Of a stretch of 32,371 bases of DNA, positions 30,929 through 32,371 are shown piece after piece. The stretch lies in assembly GCA_021272315.1 (NCBI GenBank), contig JAJSLI010000091.1:1-32371 (forward strand). The letters are read 5' to 3'. The stretch's first letter is position 1, and every line of letters begins with the position of its first letter. The stretch comes from Methylacidiphilales bacterium (GTDB taxonomy: Bacteria; Verrucomicrobiota; Verrucomicrobiia; Methylacidiphilales; UBA1321). The translations under genes and the position numbers were made by a program. The notes under the pieces were generated by a model. The model saw nothing but the letters and a program-made list of their open reading frames with translations. It made no database searches and was not told where the DNA came from.

Positions 30929-32371
30929 ATGAATCCCGAACTGCTTCTTTCCTTCCTCCGGGACCATGGGCTTATCTCCGATTTGCAGATGGGTGAGTTG
31001 CACGAGGAGCACTCCCGCACGGGCAAACCCATTGAGGAAGTCATCGTCAACAGCGGCGTCATTTCCCTGAACGATCTTTACCAGATGATCGCCCAGGCTA
31101 TTGGCACTGAGGTCGTCGAGCTTTCCACCATGGAATTTCCGCCCGAACTACTCAGCCTCATTCCGCCCCAGACTGCTCGCGTCCAGGGCGTCCTGCCCCT
31201 CGCTTATGACGGCCATGTCCTCCGCGTGGCTGTTATAAATCCGCTTGACCCGAACATTGTCGACAATCTCCGATTTGCCACCCAGAAGGACATCGCCATC
31301 TATGTCGCCCCTTCCACTGCCATCCAGTCGATGATTGAGAGCTTCTATGGCTCGGAAATTTCCGACATGGAGGACGTTCTCACGACTCTCGCCGGCGTCA
31401 AGGAAGGCTACAACGACGTCATCGACATGGATGACGTTTCATCCGCCCCCATCGTGAAGTACGTCAATACGGTGCTGGCTCAGGCCATCCAGGCGAGGGC
31501 CAGTGACATTCATTTCGAACCCTTCGAGCACGATTTCAAGATCCGCTACCGTGTCGACGGCGCCCTTTACGAAATGTCGCCACCGCCCCGGGCTCTGGGT
31601 GCTTCCATCACTTCCCGCATCAAGGTCATGGCCAGTCTTAACATCGCCGAGCGCCGCGTGCCTCAGGATGGACGCATTCAGACCACCATGGCAGGACGCC
31701 AGGTGGATTTGCGCGTGTCAACCCTTCCGACCCAGTTTGGCGAAAGCGTCGTGCTGCGCGTTCTCGACCGATCCACCGTCAAACTAGATCTCGGCGCGAT
31801 TGGCTTGCCCAAGCGAATTTACGATTACATCTGTCAGCTTCTCGATAAACCCAACGGCATCTTCATTGTCACCGGGCCGACCGGTTCCGGCAAAACGACT
31901 ACCCTATACGCCTGCCTCAATCGCATCAATACGACCGATGCCAAACTCATCACCGCCGAGGAGCCGGTCGAATACGAAATCGAGGGCATTCAGCAAGTCC
32001 CCATCAACGAAGGCATCGGTCTCAGTTTCGCCATCGCCCTGCGCGCCTTTCTCCGGCAGGACCCCGATCGCATCATGGTCGGTGAAACCCGCGACCTCGA
32101 GACCGCCCAGATCGCCATCCAGGCTTCCCTGACCGGCCACCTCGTCTTCACAACCCTTCACACCAATGATGCCACCGGCGCGGTTGCGCGTCTGATCGAC
32201 ATGGGCGTCGAACCCTTCCTGATCTCCACAAGTCTTGAAGGCGTCCTCGGTCAACGCCTCGTCCGCAAAATCTGCACCCATTGCAAGACCCCCTACGAGC
32301 CCAGCGAAGCCATCCTTCGCCAGATCGGTCTCTCCGTCTACGACGTCGGCGACAGGAATTTCTACTACGGG
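30929..32371 (+). CDS. GspE/PilB-type assembly ATPase, second of tandem pair (cut by window end)
   Basis: An open frame of 481 codons that runs off the window, starting MNPELLLSFLRDHGLISDLQ. It has the same architecture as its neighbour: N-terminal T2SSE-N-like domain (to about 145), ASDIHFEPFE, Walker A VTGPTGSGKTTTLY with Lys322, and a His box TLHTNDA. Differences from the first copy lie in the Asp box, ITAEEPVEYE in place of ITVEDPIEFQ, and in Walker B, RIMVGETRDLETA with Thr in place of Ile. The first half of the zinc site (CTHC) is visible before the edge. ATG at 30929 lies ten bases after the stop of the first gene, so they are one operon. The two may form a mixed machine or serve different systems. 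Confidence 0.93.
   Translation, partial: MNPELLLSFLRDHGLISDLQMGELHEEHSRTGKPIEEVIVNSGVISLNDLYQMIAQAIGTEVVELSTMEFPPELLSLIPPQTARVQGVLPLAYDGHVLRVAVINPLDPNIVDNLRFATQKDIAIYVAPSTAIQSMIESFYGSEISDMEDVLTTLAGVKEGYNDVIDMDDVSSAPIVKYVNTVLAQAIQARASDIHFEPFEHDFKIRYRVDGALYEMSPPPRALGASITSRIKVMASLNIAERRVPQDGRIQTTMAGRQVDLRVSTLPTQFGESVVLRVLDRSTVKLDLGAIGLPKRIYDYICQLLDKPNGIFIVTGPTGSGKTTTLYACLNRINTTDAKLITAEEPVEYEIEGIQQVPINEGIGLSFAIALRAFLRQDPDRIMVGETRDLETAQIAIQASLTGHLVFTTLHTNDATGAVARLIDMGVEPFLISTSLEGVLGQRLVRKICTHCKTPYEPSEAILRQIGLSVYDVGDRNFYYG

Overview
The window looks like a chromosomal segment of a GC-rich Gram-negative bacterium, most likely a member of the Verrucomicrobiota. The pointers are a stand-alone SWIB-domain protein, a PEP-CTERM protein together with a full-length exosortase, a GH116 glucosylceramidase-type glycosidase, tandem GspE/PilB ATPases and mreBC rod-shape genes. 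No single marker such as rRNA is present, so the phylum is an inference from gene content.

Layout. 1-1600: a cluster of REP-like palindromes, a repeat-built PEP-CTERM surface protein and a 46-residue membrane protein. 1582-5049: an orphan hybrid sensor kinase with four PAS domains, with a long palindrome upstream. 5281-5919: a toxin-antitoxin pair flanked by an 18-bp direct repeat. 6330-8787: ilvD overlapping, tail to tail, a FkbM-type methyltransferase. 8945-10947: two consecutive SPFH/band-7 membrane genes, facing a secreted protein of unknown function. 12056-14154: SWIB protein and a glycogen synthase with a basic N-terminal tail and a Lys-to-Gln change in its ADP-glucose loop. 14297-17060: an unknown protein, an S66 LD-carboxypeptidase and a circularly permuted ATP-grasp-like protein. 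17157-21036: proline synthesis genes proB and proA, separated by a small cassette on the opposite strand; proB is the last gene of a yqjD-yqjE-yqjK-like run. 21120-23130: mreB-mreC. 23487-23899: tRNA-Pro(GGG) and a fragment of a GDP-mannose epimerase gene. 23941-27338: a GH116 enzyme translationally coupled to a LacI-type regulator, with a candidate operator just upstream. 27400-29016: exosortase with an EpsI-like tail. 29206 to the end: two tandem GspE/PilB ATPases, the second cut by the window end.

How they fit together. The exosortase at 27400-29016 is the expected processing enzyme for the VPEP-tailed protein at 206-1147. MreB and MreC organise wall elongation, and the LD-carboxypeptidase trims wall peptides. 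ProB and ProA catalyse the first two steps of proline synthesis and IlvD acts in branched-chain amino acid synthesis. GlgA makes glycogen. The GspE/PilB pair would power a type IV pilus or type II secretion machine. Most of the window is ordinary housekeeping; the accessory-looking places are 1-200, 5281-6190, 18500-19080 and 23487-23940. I found no CRISPR array, prophage or intact transposase.
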